A stretch of DNA of 64,000 nucleotides from Streptomyces sp. AP-93 (GCF_022808175.1 NZ_JALGBX010000001.1:310001-374000), one strand, 5' to 3'. Positions 1 through 8,242 are shown, counted from the first letter of the stretch. A program made the numbers and translations. Notes: a model not told the origin generated them from the sequence alone.

Positions 1-350
1 TGAGCAAGCAGCAGGACATCGTCCACCGTGCCGTGGGCAAGGCCGGCGTGGTCCTGATCGCCGAGGGCAACCCGAACCGGGTCAAGCCGATGCTCGCGAA
101 CGAGAAGAAGAAGCTGGCCCGGATCATGCCCGACATCCCGGTCCACGACTTCATCGTGGGCAAGGGCGAGGGCGAGGTGCCGCTCAAGAAGGTCCGTACG
201 ACCCTGATGAAGCTGCCCCGCGTGCTCTCCGGACCCCAGATCACCCAGGTCAACGACAAACTGCGGGCCATGGGGGACTTGCTGAGTAATATGCCGATCC
301 CAAAGGGCCCTATGCCCGGTCGTGGCATGAAGGGTCAGCGACCGCGATGA
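1..350 (+). CDS. DUF4191 family membrane protein, C-terminal part
   Basis: The reading frame is open from base 3, so the gene starts outside the window and only its C-terminal third is seen. The segment has the DUF4191 signature: a histidine-rich 'VHRAVGKAGVVLIAEG' stretch, a basic 'NEKKKLARIMPDIPVHDFIVG' region and a Pro/Gly/Arg-rich tail. In streptomycetes this gene type sits beside an RDD gene and glnA, as here. The last 41 bases overlap, tail to tail, the 3' end of the decayed serine recombinase, so the stop and tail may have been supplied or preserved by an integration event. Function is unknown; the family is membrane-associated. Confidence 0.8.
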   Translation, partial: SKQQDIVHRAVGKAGVVLIAEGNPNRVKPMLANEKKKLARIMPDIPVHDFIVGKGEGEVPLKKVRTTLMKLPRVLSGPQITQVNDKLRAMGDLLSNMPIPKGPMPGRGMKGQRPR

Positions 351-2293
351 GGACACCGGGAGTGACCCCTGTGGTCATTTCCATGGTGGGCAACGGATGA
401 GGCTTGGTTGGAGGGGTGCCTTGGCACCCCTCCAACGCGTTCATGACCGCTTCCCACAGGCCTGATTCCGTCCAGCGCCGCCAATGGCCGCGCAACCCCG
501 TCGAGCTGTGTTTCGCGTTCAGCTCTGCCCACCGTGCATCGGTCCTCGCCTTCTCCAGGAAGGCTTCCAGGACGGTCCGGGGAGCCAAGCCCCCCTTCTG
601 GCGAGCGCGCGTTCCCCCGTTGGGGAACAAGCCCAGGGCGATCAGTCGAGCCCAGACCTCATCGGTCACCGTCGGGACCGATCTGGCCTCTTTCCGGAAC
701 CAGTCGGCCACGGGGCAGACCGTGCCCCGCCGCATCGGGGGCGGTGGGCCGGTCATCTCGATCCGGATGTCGAGCAAGCCCATCAACTCCCGCTGCCGCT
801 CTCGCGCCAGATCCTTCAATTCCTCGTGGGTCAACCGGGTGAGGGCCCGAAGCGTCAGGGCCCGACACTCCTCGTTGATCGCCTCCACATGCCAGGAAGC
901 CACCTCCGCGCGTGTCCGCTCCAAGCGCTCACGCTCTTCCCGTAGTGGCCTCAGGGCCCGGTCGGCAGCGATTTCCGCATCTCTGGGCGGCAGTCCCCGC
1001 TCCGTCGCAGACTTTGCCATGACGCTCGCGACGAGGCCGATCGTCTTGGCCTGCTCGGCAACGAGCCGATCCAGCTCGGTCAGTCTCGCCGCACGGTTCG
1101 CAGCCGGCCGGGTGCTTAGTCCGGACCGCTCCTCCGCCGGGGCGCGGAATCGTTCCTCATCTCCGACAAGGGTGCAGACTCTGGCCCACGCCCAATCTTC
1201 GACTCCGGTGGCATAGATCTGTGGGCAGGAGCAAATGGAGGCGCCCGCGTACAGCGGTCGCTTCCCCGTGCAGACGTAGTGAGGGGATTTCTCGCCGACT
1301 GGACTCCCGCCGACATAGTGCTTCCCGCACGGACTCGATCTGCGCCCACTGAGGGTGTAGCAGTTCCACTGAACCGGCGAAACCTTCGGCCGCCGGGAGA
1401 CCGCGCTCCTGAGTTCGGCGACTTCGGCCTCGGTGAAGACGGGATCGAGCGGGATCGCAATGCTCTCTCCCCAGACGGGAGCGCCGTCGGGCCGGGTCTC
1501 TGCCCGGTGTGGCTTTCGGAAGACGTATCGGGCACTCAAGAGGTCCTCGTCCATGAGCCGTGCCCTGATATTGGCCTGGCTCCAGCGCTTGCCCGATCGA
1601 GTGCGTGAGCCCTCCGTGTTCAGGGCGAGCGCGACGCGGCCCCACTTGCCGTGTTCTTTGACGGCGAGCTGCCTCGCCCGGCGCAAGGTCGGCGCCTCGT
1701 GACGAGTGGTGCAAGGGGCTGACGGGGAGCAGTGGTCTCCTCCGTCGCAGTCATCGATCACCAAGCGCTGCTCGCCGCGGCGGCCCTGGTTGAGGATCCG
1801 GTATCCGTATCGCGGTGCCCCTCCGGGATGGCCGCCTTCTTTGGCCTTCTCCTGGATTCCGCCCTGTGTGCGGGTACGGATGTTCCTGTGCTCCTGTATG
1901 GCGTACTGGGCACCGTGGTGCATCCGTGATCGTCCGGCTCCGGTGGAGTTGTCGTAGTCGTCGTTGGCGACGGCCACGAAGATGCCCAGATCCTCAAGTT
2001 CCCAGATCCACTGCCAGAAGGCCGGCCCGGTGCGGCCGATTGCCCTGGTCTCGTTCACGTCCGAGTGCGTCCCTACCGTCCGCCTTGAGGGAGCCGCTGA
2101 CGCCTCCATCGGTGTACGTGCCTACGTGTTCCCAGCCCTTGCCTGTGATGTAGAGCGAGGTGTCTACGCCGGTATAGGCCAGTCCGTAGCCCTTGGTCTG
2201 TACCTGAGTCGATACGCGGAGATAGTCGACGGCGCGTAGGGCGCCGGTTGCCCGCGATGGGATCCCGTTCGCAGGCGTGAGAGAGTTGCCCAT
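310..2293 (-). pseudogene. Large serine recombinase (integrase), frameshifted
   Basis: The N-terminal catalytic part (about 2293-2060) reads 'VDYLRVSTQVQTKGYG...GVSGSLKADGR', the nucleophile-serine region of large serine recombinases. A different frame from about 2110 continues with 'ETRAIGRTG.AFWQWIWELEDLG', 'GRSRM', 'RTQGGIQEKAKEGGHPGG.PRYGYR', then a recombinase zinc-ribbon/coiled-coil region with paired cysteines. Compared with family members, roughly 20 residues between the two parts are missing and the frame changes, so the enzyme should be dead. It ends inside the DUF4191 gene, which suggests that gene's 3' end was the attachment site. No partner prophage genes remain beside it. Confidence 0.85.
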
Positions 2294-2456
2294 GTCAGTC
2301 CTCCAAGACTGGCCAGACCCCGGGGTGTTAGCGCACGCCCGGGGTCACCCATGTGCTTGTCACGCTAGAGGTTTTGGCTGCGATGGAGGCGTTGAAGGGG
2401 AGAGATCCCCCAATGGGGTGACTTCTTCCGGGAGACCTGGATCCTGATTGCATACA

Positions 2457-2495
2457 GAAGGGCGCCCTGAGCAGCAGCTCAAGGGCGCCCTTCTG
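2457..2495 (-). terminator. Intrinsic terminator of the RDD gene
   Basis: A near-perfect stem with arms 'agaagggcgccct' and 'agggcgcccttct' around a short loop lies just beyond the RDD stop codon. It could stop transcription in either direction. Confidence 0.75.
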
Positions 2496-2508
2496 TGTCT
2501 CCCGGTCC

Positions 2509-2976
2509 CTAGATCCTGACCTGTACGGCGCGGCTGAGACGGTCGTGCAGCCCGCGGCCGTCGCGGTCCCAGACGAGGGCCGGGATCAGCAGGGCGAGCA
2601 GCGCGGTGCGCAGCACCACGCGGCCGAAGCCGAGCCGGCCGCCGTCCTGCGAAACGACCCGGAGGCCCAGGATCCGCTTCCCGGGGGTAAAGCCCACGGT
2701 GCCGACGGTCAGGACCACCAGGGTGACGAACACCGCCAGCGTCCAGTTCCCCGCGCCGTTCCAGTCACGGCCCGTGATCAGGCCGTACGCGATCAGCTGG
2801 CAGCCCATCCAGTCGATGGCGACGGCGCCGAGCCGACGGCCGAAACGGGCCACCGATCCGGTTCCCCGCTGCGGCAGGCCGAGCTGTTTGCCGGGGTACC
2901 CGAAGTCGGCACCCATCTCCTCGGCGGCCTCGCGGGGGCCGGAGAGCCAGGATCCGATTGCTTGCCTCTTGTCCAC
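2509..2976 (-). CDS. RDD family membrane protein
   Basis: This 155-residue protein has the RDD hallmarks: 'RFGRRLGAVAIDWMGCQLIAY' at the first membrane segment, a second hydrophobic stretch 'TLAVFVTLVVLTVGTVGF', 'TPGKRILGLRVV', a third segment, and the closing 'WDRDGRGLHDRLSRAVQV'. The start is GTG at 2976. It is transcribed divergently from glnA, so the glnA control region is shared with its promoter. RDD proteins are small integral membrane proteins of mostly unknown, probably transport-related, role. This gene and glnA look like undisturbed chromosome. Confidence 0.88.
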   Translation of the reverse strand: MDKRQAIGSWLSGPREAAEEMGADFGYPGKQLGLPQRGTGSVARFGRRLGAVAIDWMGCQLIAYGLITGRDWNGAGNWTLAVFVTLVVLTVGTVGFTPGKRILGLRVVSQDGGRLGFGRVVLRTALLALLIPALVWDRDGRGLHDRLSRAVQVRI

Positions 2977-3024
2977 GCGAACACGGTACCTGTGCGGCTC
3001 GACGCCGTTCCGGCGGGACCCTGG

Positions 3025-3078
3025 TTAACTTGTGCGAAACAAATGGGTCATGCTTGAGAAACCCCGTCTGCTTATGGT
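3025..3078 (+). promoter_or_regulatory. glnA promoter with GlnR operator
   Basis: Four 5-mers spaced exactly six bases apart (TTAAC 3025, GAAAC 3036, GTCAT 3047, GAAAC 3058) match the actinobacterial GlnR box, gTnAC-n6-GaAAc repeated twice. A -10-like TATGGT follows at 3073-3078. This predicts nitrogen-dependent control of glnA by GlnR. Confidence 0.88.
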
Positions 3079-3162
3079 CGGGTCAGCGTGCGGCACCGCA
3101 CTGACGCACCACTAGCTATAAAAGCCCGCCCCTGCCCCGGGGTCGGGAGTAGGAGGAGTTGG

Positions 3163-4572
3163 ATGTTCAAGAACGCCGACGAAGTGACGCAGTACATCCA
3201 GGACAACGACGTCAAGTTCGTTGACGTCCGCTTCTGCGACCTGCCTGGTGTGATGCAGCACTTCACCATCCCGGGGCGCGCGTTCGACCCGAACGAGGAG
3301 CTGGCCTTCGACGGCTCCTCGATCCGCGGCTTCCAGGCGATCCACGAGTCCGACATGGCGCTGCGTGCCGACATCACCACCGCGCGCCTGGACCCGTTCC
3401 GCAAGGACAAGACGCTCAACATCAACTTCTTCATCCACGACCCGATCACGGGCGAGGCCTACAGCCGCGACCCGCGCAACGTCGCGAAGAAGGCCGAGGC
3501 GTACCTCGCCTCCACCGGCATCGCCGACACCGCGTACTTCGGCCCCGAGGCCGAGTTCTACGTGTTCGACAGCGTGCGCTTCGCGACCTCCGCGAACGAG
3601 AGCTTCTACCACATCGACTCCGAGGCCGGTGCCTGGAACACGGGCTCCGAGGAGAACAACCGTGGTTACAAGGTCCGCTACAAGGGTGGTTACTTCCCCG
3701 TAGCCCCGGTCGACCACTTCGCCGACCTGCGCGCCGAGATCTCCCTCGAGCTGGACGCCCAGGGCCTCCAGGTCGAGCGTCAGCACCACGAGGTCGGCAC
3801 CGGTGGCCAGGCCGAGATCAACTACAAGTTCAACACGCTGCTCGCCGCGGCCGACGACCTGATGCTCTTCAAGTACATCGTGAAGAACGTCGCCTGGCGC
3901 AACGGCAAGACCGCGACCTTCATGCCGAAGCCGATCTTCGGTGACAACGGCTCGGGCATGCACGTGCACCAGTCCCTGTGGGCGAACGGCGACCCGCTGT
4001 TCTACGACGAGGCCGGCTACGCGGGCCTCTCGGACACCGCGCGCTACTACATCGGCGGCATCCTCAAGCACGCCCCGTCGCTGCTGGCGTTCACCAACCC
4101 GACGGTGAACTCCTACCACCGCCTGGTCCCGGGCTTCGAGGCGCCGGTCAACATGGTGTACTCGCAGCGCAACCGCTCCGCCGCGATGCGCATCCCGATC
4201 ACCGGCTCGAACCCGAAGGCCAAGCGCGTCGAGTTCCGCGCTCCGGACCCGTCCTCGAACCCGTACCTGGCGTTCGCGGCCCTGCTCCTCGCGGGCCTCG
4301 ACGGTGTCAAGAACAAGATCGAGCCGATGGAGCCGATCGACAAGGACCTCTACGAGCTCTCCCCGGACGAGCACGCGAGCGTCCCGCAGGTCCCGACCAG
4401 CCTCGAGGACGTCCTCAAGGCCCTCGAGGAGGACCACGAGTACCTCCTGGCCGGCGGTGTCTTCACCCCCGACCTGATCGAGACCTGGATCGACTACAAG
4501 CGCACCCACGAGATCGCCCCGATCGCGCAGCGCCCGCACCCGCACGAGTTCGAGCTCTACTTCGACCTCTAG
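3163..4572 (+). CDS. glnA: Glutamine synthetase type I
   Basis: The product (469 residues) makes glutamine from glutamate, ammonia and ATP in the cytoplasm as a dodecamer. Visible signatures are 'FDGSSIRGF' near residue 50, '[10 protein letters not shown]', '[12 protein letters not shown]', '[12 protein letters not shown]', '[14 protein letters not shown]', 'NRSAAMRIP' and the adenylylation loop '[10 protein letters not shown]', whose tyrosine is the expected GlnE target. Start is the ATG at 3163 behind a strong 'aggaggag' site; an upstream in-frame start lacks one. The GlnR operator upstream and the conserved tyrosine indicate both transcriptional and covalent regulation. It is a full-length housekeeping gene. 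Confidence 0.98.
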   Translation: MFKNADEVTQYIQDNDVKFVDVRFCDLPGVMQHFTIPGRAFDPNEELAFDGSSIRGFQAIHESDMALRADITTARLDPFRKDKTLNINFFIHDPITGEAYSRDPRNVAKKAEAYLASTGIADTAYFGPEAEFYVFDSVRFATSANESFYHIDSEAGAWNTGSEENNRGYKVRYKGGYFPVAPVDHFADLRAEISLELDAQGLQVERQHHEVGTGGQAEINYKFNTLLAAADDLMLFKYIVKNVAWRNGKTATFMPKPIFGDNGSGMHVHQSLWANGDPLFYDEAGYAGLSDTARYYIGGILKHAPSLLAFTNPTVNSYHRLVPGFEAPVNMVYSQRNRSAAMRIPITGSNPKAKRVEFRAPDPSSNPYLAFAALLLAGLDGVKNKIEPMEPIDKDLYELSPDEHASVPQVPTSLEDVLKALEEDHEYLLAGGVFTPDLIETWIDYKRTHEIAPIAQRPHPHEFELYFDL

Positions 4573-4753
4573 GAATTAGGGCATACCCGGACCAATCGCC
4601 CCTAGGGTGTGCGGTCCAGGAAAGCCCCCCTGACCTGCGGAAACACCTTTCGGCACCTTCCGTCGTCTTCCAGCGTTTTCCGTCGCCTTGTGCAAGATCG
4701 GTGCAACGGGACGGCTCTGGCGGACGGCGTGCCAGTCCGAATTGCACATGATC

Positions 4754-4795
4754 GAGGCCCCGCCTCTCTTCACGGAGAGTAGCGGGGCCTCTTTC
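4754..4795 (+). terminator. Intrinsic terminator downstream of glnA
   Basis: The arms 'gaggccccgc' and 'gcggggcctc' enclose an inner 'ctctc/gagag' stem and are followed by 'tttctgttt'. Confidence 0.8.
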
Positions 4796-4996
4796 TGTTT
4801 GCCTATCTTTGTCCACAAAAGCCCAGGTCGGAGGTGGTGTGGAGAGTCTGATGAGGTGTTTGCGCGGGGCCGGAGAGTGAGCGTACGGTCACATCCGTAG
4901 TCGCACGGGCGTCCCTGATGGGGGTGCTCGGGAAGCTGCACGGCGCCCCGCTGTCTACCCGGCCGGCGTCACAGACCAAGGCCGCGGGCAACGCAA

Positions 4997-5055
4997 AGAG
5001 GCCCGAGCATCCAGGGACGGGTAACGCCGTCCCATTCCAAGAAGCTCGGACCTCT
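4997..5055 (+). other. Nested stem-loop upstream of the Rep-like gene
   Basis: An outer 12-bp stem (agaggcccgagc / gctcggacctct, one mismatch) encloses a perfect 7-bp inner stem (gggacgg / ccgtccc). It lies 88 bases before the GTG at 5143. It could be a leader-RNA structure, an origin hairpin or part of an attachment site. No T run follows, so it is not a simple terminator. Confidence 0.5.
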
Positions 5056-5142
5056 CACTGCTGACCAACGGCCACCGAGCTTTCGCTCGTCCCAGGTTCT
5101 CGCCAAAGTCCCCGGGGTGGGCCTCGAAGTAAGAGGCTTCGA

Positions 5143-6801
5143 GTGTCAATCAGCACGCTTAGTTTGCCATGCCCTGATGCGGCACGGCCAGCCAGCCGCC
5201 CTATTTGTCGCGATGAATCTCGCGCAGTTGCTGGCGAAACGGTACGTCCGATCCGCACCCGCTTCCCCGCCGCGTGGCTGACCCGGTTTACCGGGGACAC
5301 CCTCCGGGTCTGGACGCTGGCCAACGACTACGGCCGCCCGGCCCGGGGTGAGACTGCCCGCCGCGGATGCTTCGCCTCGGACAAGACCATCGCCGAACAG
5401 CTCGGCCTGCATCCTGTAACCGTCCAGTCCGCGTTTGCCGTACTGGAGGACCGGACCCACGCCGGCGAAGCCGCGGTGGCCTCTTCCACGCGCAGCCACC
5501 GGGCGACCGTGACCCGCTGGACCCGGCCCGTCGGCAAGAGCGAGAAGTGCGTCGAGGTCTCCTCGCACGCCCGCGCCGAGCTGTCCGCGAACCGGTTCAA
5601 GGTGTACGGCTTCATCCGGCTGGAGAACGACTTCGAGACCGAGCCGTCCCCGAAGGAGATCGGCAAGGCGCTCCGCCTGACCTCGGAGACCGTCCGTCGC
5701 ATCCTGGTCGACCTCCGTACCGAGGGCTGGGTCAGCAAGACCGAGGGCGGCGGCGGCCGGGGCAACGAGGCCCGCTACACCGCCCACGACTTCCCGGTCA
5801 TCCGGATCACGCAGCTCGCTCTCTTCCCCCAGCCCCAGCAGGTCAAGGTGGTCGCGTCCGAGGCCGCCGAAGACCTCGCGGACGAGATGTTCCCGGGCCA
5901 GATGAGACTCTTCGACTGCCCTGGAAACCCCCTCGATCTTCTTGCGGAAACCCCCCTCGATCCGGCTGTAGCAAACCCCCTCGATCCGGCTGTACAGAAG
6001 AAGCCCTCTTTTGATCAGGCTCTTTTTGATGATGCGGGCGAGGTGGATGGTGGTTCCGCCCGTAGGGCGCTACAGGTAGTAGCGCGTGGCCCTGTGGAAA
6101 ACCCGGCCACCGAGACGTTTTCGCAGGCAGTGGCCGAGGTGGACACGGCTTCGCCGGAAGCACCCAAGAAGTCCCCCACCACGATCTCGGCGACCGCGTA
6201 CCGCGTGCTGCGGCTGCTGCCGCTGGAGCTGTCTCCCGGTCAGTACGGGCTGGCAGCGAAGGCGATCGAGCAGGCGGTGGCCCAGGTCGGCGGCGACGTC
6301 GAGCGCATCACCGATCGCGTCCACCGCAACCTCGCCGGCCCGCAGGTCACCGACCCGTACGGCTGGATCATCAGCCGGGGCTTGCGGAACTCCCCCTGCC
6401 CGGAGACAGCGTGCGAGGACGGCCGCACCTGGCCGACCGGAGCCGACTGCCCGATCTGCCGCGAGCGGTACGCCGACCGGCGTGGAACCCCGCTGGTCTT
6501 CCGCGACCGCGCCACCGCGATCTACGAGGTGACGTGGATCTGCACGAAGTGCGAGCGCCCCGGCCCAGGCGAACCACCCGCCGATGCCATCTGCCGCGTC
6601 TGCTGCCCGGATGTGGCCCGGGTCGGGCCGTCGCCCTACCTGGCCGAAGACGTCCGGGGCCACGCTGCGGCCGTCCGCTCCGGCATCCGCCACAAGGCCA
6701 CCGCCGAGCAGGACCACGACGCCCTGGCCATCGCCCGCGAGCAGAAGCGGGCTCGCCGCCTCGAACTCGACGAACAACGCCGCCCCGGCGACACCGCATG
6801 A
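5143..6801 (+). CDS. Multi-HTH protein, possible replication initiator or regulator
   Basis: This 552-residue protein has two winged-helix-like regions: 'ASDKTIAEQLGLHPVTVQSAFAVLE' around residues 77-103 and 'SPKEIGKALRLTSETVRRILVDLRTEGWV' around 165-195. A low-complexity linker includes three 8-residue 'NPLDPAVx' repeats. The C-terminus is cysteine-rich, with 'CPIC' and 'CTKCERPGP....CRVCCPD' as a probable zinc site. It opens the left arm of the element, the position of rep genes in Streptomyces elements, and its ATGA overlap with the next frame couples it to WhiB. The GTG start is the only reasonable one. I cannot tell a replication initiator from a transcription factor by eye. Confidence 0.6.
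   Translation: MSISTLSLPCPDAARPASRPICRDESRAVAGETVRPIRTRFPAAWLTRFTGDTLRVWTLANDYGRPARGETARRGCFASDKTIAEQLGLHPVTVQSAFAVLEDRTHAGEAAVASSTRSHRATVTRWTRPVGKSEKCVEVSSHARAELSANRFKVYGFIRLENDFETEPSPKEIGKALRLTSETVRRILVDLRTEGWVSKTEGGGGRGNEARYTAHDFPVIRITQLALFPQPQQVKVVASEAAEDLADEMFPGQMRLFDCPGNPLDLLAETPLDPAVANPLDPAVQKKPSFDQALFDDAGEVDGGSARRALQVVARGPVENPATETFSQAVAEVDTASPEAPKKSPTTISATAYRVLRLLPLELSPGQYGLAAKAIEQAVAQVGGDVERITDRVHRNLAGPQVTDPYGWIISRGLRNSPCPETACEDGRTWPTGADCPICRERYADRRGTPLVFRDRATAIYEVTWICTKCERPGPGEPPADAICRVCCPDVARVGPSPYLAEDVRGHAAAVRSGIRHKATAEQDHDALAIAREQKRARRLELDEQRRPGDTA
5926..5997 (+). repeat. Three in-frame 24-bp direct repeats in the Rep-like gene
   Basis: Three consecutive 24-bp units beginning 'aaccccctcgat' (second unit 'accccccctcgat'-like) encode NPLDLLAE, TPLDPAVA and NPLDPAVQ. 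The second and third are nearly identical. They may be a slippage-derived linker or iterons embedded in a rep gene. Confidence 0.8.
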
Positions 6802-6827
6802 CCACCACCATCCCGAAGGAGATTGCC

Positions 6828-7097
6828 GTGGCCACCGATACCCGCAACGCCCAGACACCGCTGGACTGGGGCAGCGCCGCGGCCTGCGCGGGCTCTGTGC
6901 TGAGCCTGTTTTTCAGCTCGGGCACCAGCGGCATGGAAAAGCTGGCCACCCTGCGGGCCAAGGACATCTGCGAAGGGTGCCCGGTCCGGCAGAAGTGCCT
7001 GGACTGGGCGCTCGACCTCGAAATCGAGTACGGCGTTTACGGCGGCCTCGACCCCCGTGAGCGCGAGCGCCTCGTCGCCCGCGAGGCCGCGGCGTGA
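6828..7097 (+). CDS. WhiB family iron-sulfur regulator
   Basis: An 89-residue WhiB-like protein. It shows the four cysteines that hold a [4Fe-4S] cluster: one in 'AAACAGS', then 'CEGCPVRQKC' (C-x2-C-x5-C). The 'GVYGGLDPRERERL' turn and basic tail follow, which contact sigma factor and DNA. The GTG at 6828 is chosen because 'aaggag' lies six bases upstream; an ATG at 6798 overlaps the previous stop but has a poorer site. WhiB genes are common on actinobacterial phages and integrating elements, where they tune host or element transcription. Confidence 0.9.
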   Translation: MATDTRNAQTPLDWGSAAACAGSVLSLFFSSGTSGMEKLATLRAKDICEGCPVRQKCLDWALDLEIEYGVYGGLDPRERERLVAREAAA

Positions 7098-7111
7098 GCG
7101 GGCAGCAGAAA

Positions 7112-7137
7112 GCCCCCGCCGCGGTGTCGACGGGGGC
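7112..7137. terminator. Terminator between whiB and the antitoxin gene
   Basis: The hairpin 'gcccccg...cgggggc' lies between two convergent genes and can serve both. Confidence 0.6.
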
Positions 7138-7150
7138 CTGGAGGTCGGAT

Positions 7151-7369
7151 TCAGGATTCTGCGGCAGCCGGCTCGCCCAGGCGGGATGCCTCGCCCAGCG
7201 CCCGGCAGGCACGTTCGTACCAGGCCATGTCCACGATCACCGCGCGCGGCTCCTCGTAGCGCACCACCACGGTGTGCGTCGCGTTGTAGTGCGCCCTGTT
7301 CACGGTCTCCGTGAAGTCCTTCCGGACCTCCGCGACGGGCCGCCGGGCGGATGCCTGTTCGTCTGCCAT
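7151..7369 (-). CDS. YefM/Phd-type antitoxin, no toxin partner
   Basis: A 72-residue protein. It contains the Phd/YefM pattern 'VAEVRKDFTETVNRAHYNATHTVVVRYEEPRAVIVDMAWYERACRAL': a short helix-turn segment, then the strand 'V..R...PRAV.V....Y' used for dimerisation and DNA binding, then a variable tail that normally wraps the toxin. Start is the ATG at 7369 (an ATG at 7375 is also in frame). The next gene in its direction is convergent whiB, so no toxin is co-transcribed. It may be a remnant, a repressor, or an anti-toxin against a host toxin. A TGTACA-centred palindrome lies in its promoter. Confidence 0.75.
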   Translation of the reverse strand: MADEQASARRPVAEVRKDFTETVNRAHYNATHTVVVRYEEPRAVIVDMAWYERACRALGEASRLGEPAAAES

Positions 7370-7410
7370 GCGCATATCGTACGGCCACCCACTCTTGCAC
7401 AACAGATGAA

Positions 7411-7422
7411 TGTTGTACAACA
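7411..7422. promoter_or_regulatory. Perfect 12-bp palindrome, likely antitoxin operator
   Basis: The sequence tgttgtacaaca is a perfect palindrome centred on TGTACA, the core known for YefM-type operators. It sits 42 bases upstream of the antitoxin start, and a half-site-like 'ttgcacaacag' lies beside it. Confidence 0.65.
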
Positions 7423-7522
7423 CTGACCTACGCATCAACACCGGAGCGACAAGCCGGGGTTGACCAGCACCACGAGAACAGCCCGGAGGAAAGCCCGCGG
7501 GGGTGAGTACGAAGGCAGCGCT

Positions 7523-7545
7523 CGTTCCTTGAGAACTCAACAGTG
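7523..7545 (+). promoter_or_regulatory. rRNA-leader-like (boxA-type) antitermination sequence
   Basis: The sequence 'cgttccttgagaactcaaca' (continuing gtg) closely resembles the conserved leader element before 16S rRNA in actinobacterial rrn operons. No rRNA gene is nearby. It precedes a hairpin at 7637 and the long operon of small genes and Spd-like membrane proteins, so it may recruit Nus factors to read through terminators. Confidence 0.55.
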
Positions 7546-7636
7546 GACAGAAACAAGATCAACGAGGTCTGACGATCTCCAGCCCGGCGCGTCTCGTACG
7601 TGCCGTGGCTGTGGGCCCTCAGCCCAAACGAAGAAC

Positions 7637-7673
7637 GCCCCCGGCCGCTGCGCAAACAGCGGTGATCGGGGGC
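7637..7673 (+). terminator. Hairpin in the leader of the Spd-like operon
   Basis: The arms 'gcccccggccgctg' and 'cagcggtgatcgggggc' form a strong stem about 35 bases before the first small gene. There is no T run. It is a candidate attenuator governed by the upstream boxA-like element. Confidence 0.5.
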
Positions 7674-7706
7674 TCCGACAGATACCCCTGCCACACAGGA
7701 GCCGTC

Positions 7707-7802
7707 GTGATCCACACCGTAATGCACCCCAAGGTGCCGCCGATCGACCGGGCCTGCGCCCGGAAGGCCGCCGCCCTCCTCGCGAAGGGCTGGACCCGAT
7801 GA
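7707..7802 (+). CDS. Small protein, 31 residues, unknown
   Basis: A GTG start lies seven bases after 'acaggag', and the stop overlaps the next start (ATGA). The product, 'MIHTVMHPKVPPIDRACA...' followed by a basic 'KAAALLAKGWTR' tail, has no recognisable domain. Tight coupling to the next genes supports that it is translated. Confidence 0.55.
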   Translation: MIHTVMHPKVPPIDRACARKAAALLAKGWTR

Positions 7803-7942
7803 CCGACCACGACCACGACCAGGCTCGTGAGGAAGAGCGCGAGGACATGGTGCAGCTCGCCCGCACCGAGACCGAGCGCACGCTGACCGAGTACGGGGTC
7901 GCGCCCGCCGAGATCGCGCTCATCCTCGGGAGCGGCGAGTGA
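7799..7942 (+). CDS. Small acidic protein, 47 residues, unknown
   Basis: Starts at the ATG overlapping the previous stop and ends overlapping the next GTG. The sequence is His/Asp/Glu-rich at the N-terminus (MTDHDHDQAREEERED) and then helical. No domain is recognised. It belongs to the chain of coupled small genes. Confidence 0.6.
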   Translation: MTDHDHDQAREEEREDMVQLARTETERTLTEYGVAPAEIALILGSGE

Positions 7943-8115
7943 ACGCCTCCGTCTTCCAGCAGCTCGAACTCGACATCCCTCTCGGCGCCGGCCGCGGGAC
8001 CCTCACCACCGCGGATCGCCTGCGGGCCGCCGAGCTCCGCGCCCGCCAGGCCCACCGCCGGGCAGCCCGCACCTGGCACGGCTACGCCGCCGAGTTCTTC
8101 GGGGGGCTGCGATGA
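7939..8115 (+). CDS. Small basic protein, 58 residues, unknown
   Basis: A GTG start overlaps the preceding TGA (GTGA). The middle is an Arg/Ala-rich helix, 'ADRLRAAELRARQAHRRAARTW'. No family is recognised. It is translationally coupled on both sides. Confidence 0.6.
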   Translation: MNASVFQQLELDIPLGAGRGTLTTADRLRAAELRARQAHRRAARTWHGYAAEFFGGLR

Positions 8116-8213
8116 AGCCCCAGCGCCGCCAGGCCGGATGCGGCACGGCCCTATTTAACGTCGCCGCCGTCTTGTTCCTGGTCGTCCTCGCCCTCAAGGC
8201 GGGCACCCAGTGA
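8112..8213 (+). CDS. Single-span membrane peptide, 33 residues
   Basis: ATG overlaps the previous stop. A basic N-terminus (MKPQRRQ) is followed by one hydrophobic helix, 'ALFNVAAVLFLVVLALKAG'. Such tiny membrane peptides are typical in spread-gene operons of Streptomyces elements. Function unknown. Confidence 0.55.
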   Translation: MKPQRRQAGCGTALFNVAAVLFLVVLALKAGTQ

Positions 8214-8242
8214 CGCCCCGCACGACCCGAAAGGAGGACCCG

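Larger units (their letters stand above)
4573..5142 (+). other. Intergenic region, probable left end of the element
   Basis: No gene is supported in these 570 bases. They hold the glnA-side terminator at 4754, a double stem-loop at 4997-5055 and the motif 'cctgacctgcgg' near 4629 that recurs elsewhere. The junction between chromosome and element probably lies here, but no convincing direct repeat marks it. The only shared word with the right-hand gap is 'ttgtgcaagat' (4688-4698 and 60185-60195), which is too short to trust. Confidence 0.5.

Noticed and set aside
3112..4545. A 477-codon minus-strand frame opposite glnA
   Set aside because: Antisense shadow of glnA with no domain and biased composition.
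4573..5142. tRNA gene as integration target at the left border
   Set aside because: No cloverleaf, no CCA end and no T-loop consensus was found here or at 59.9-60.35 kb.
7523..7545. Start of an rRNA operon
   Set aside because: The leader-like motif is followed by protein genes; no 16S sequence is present.
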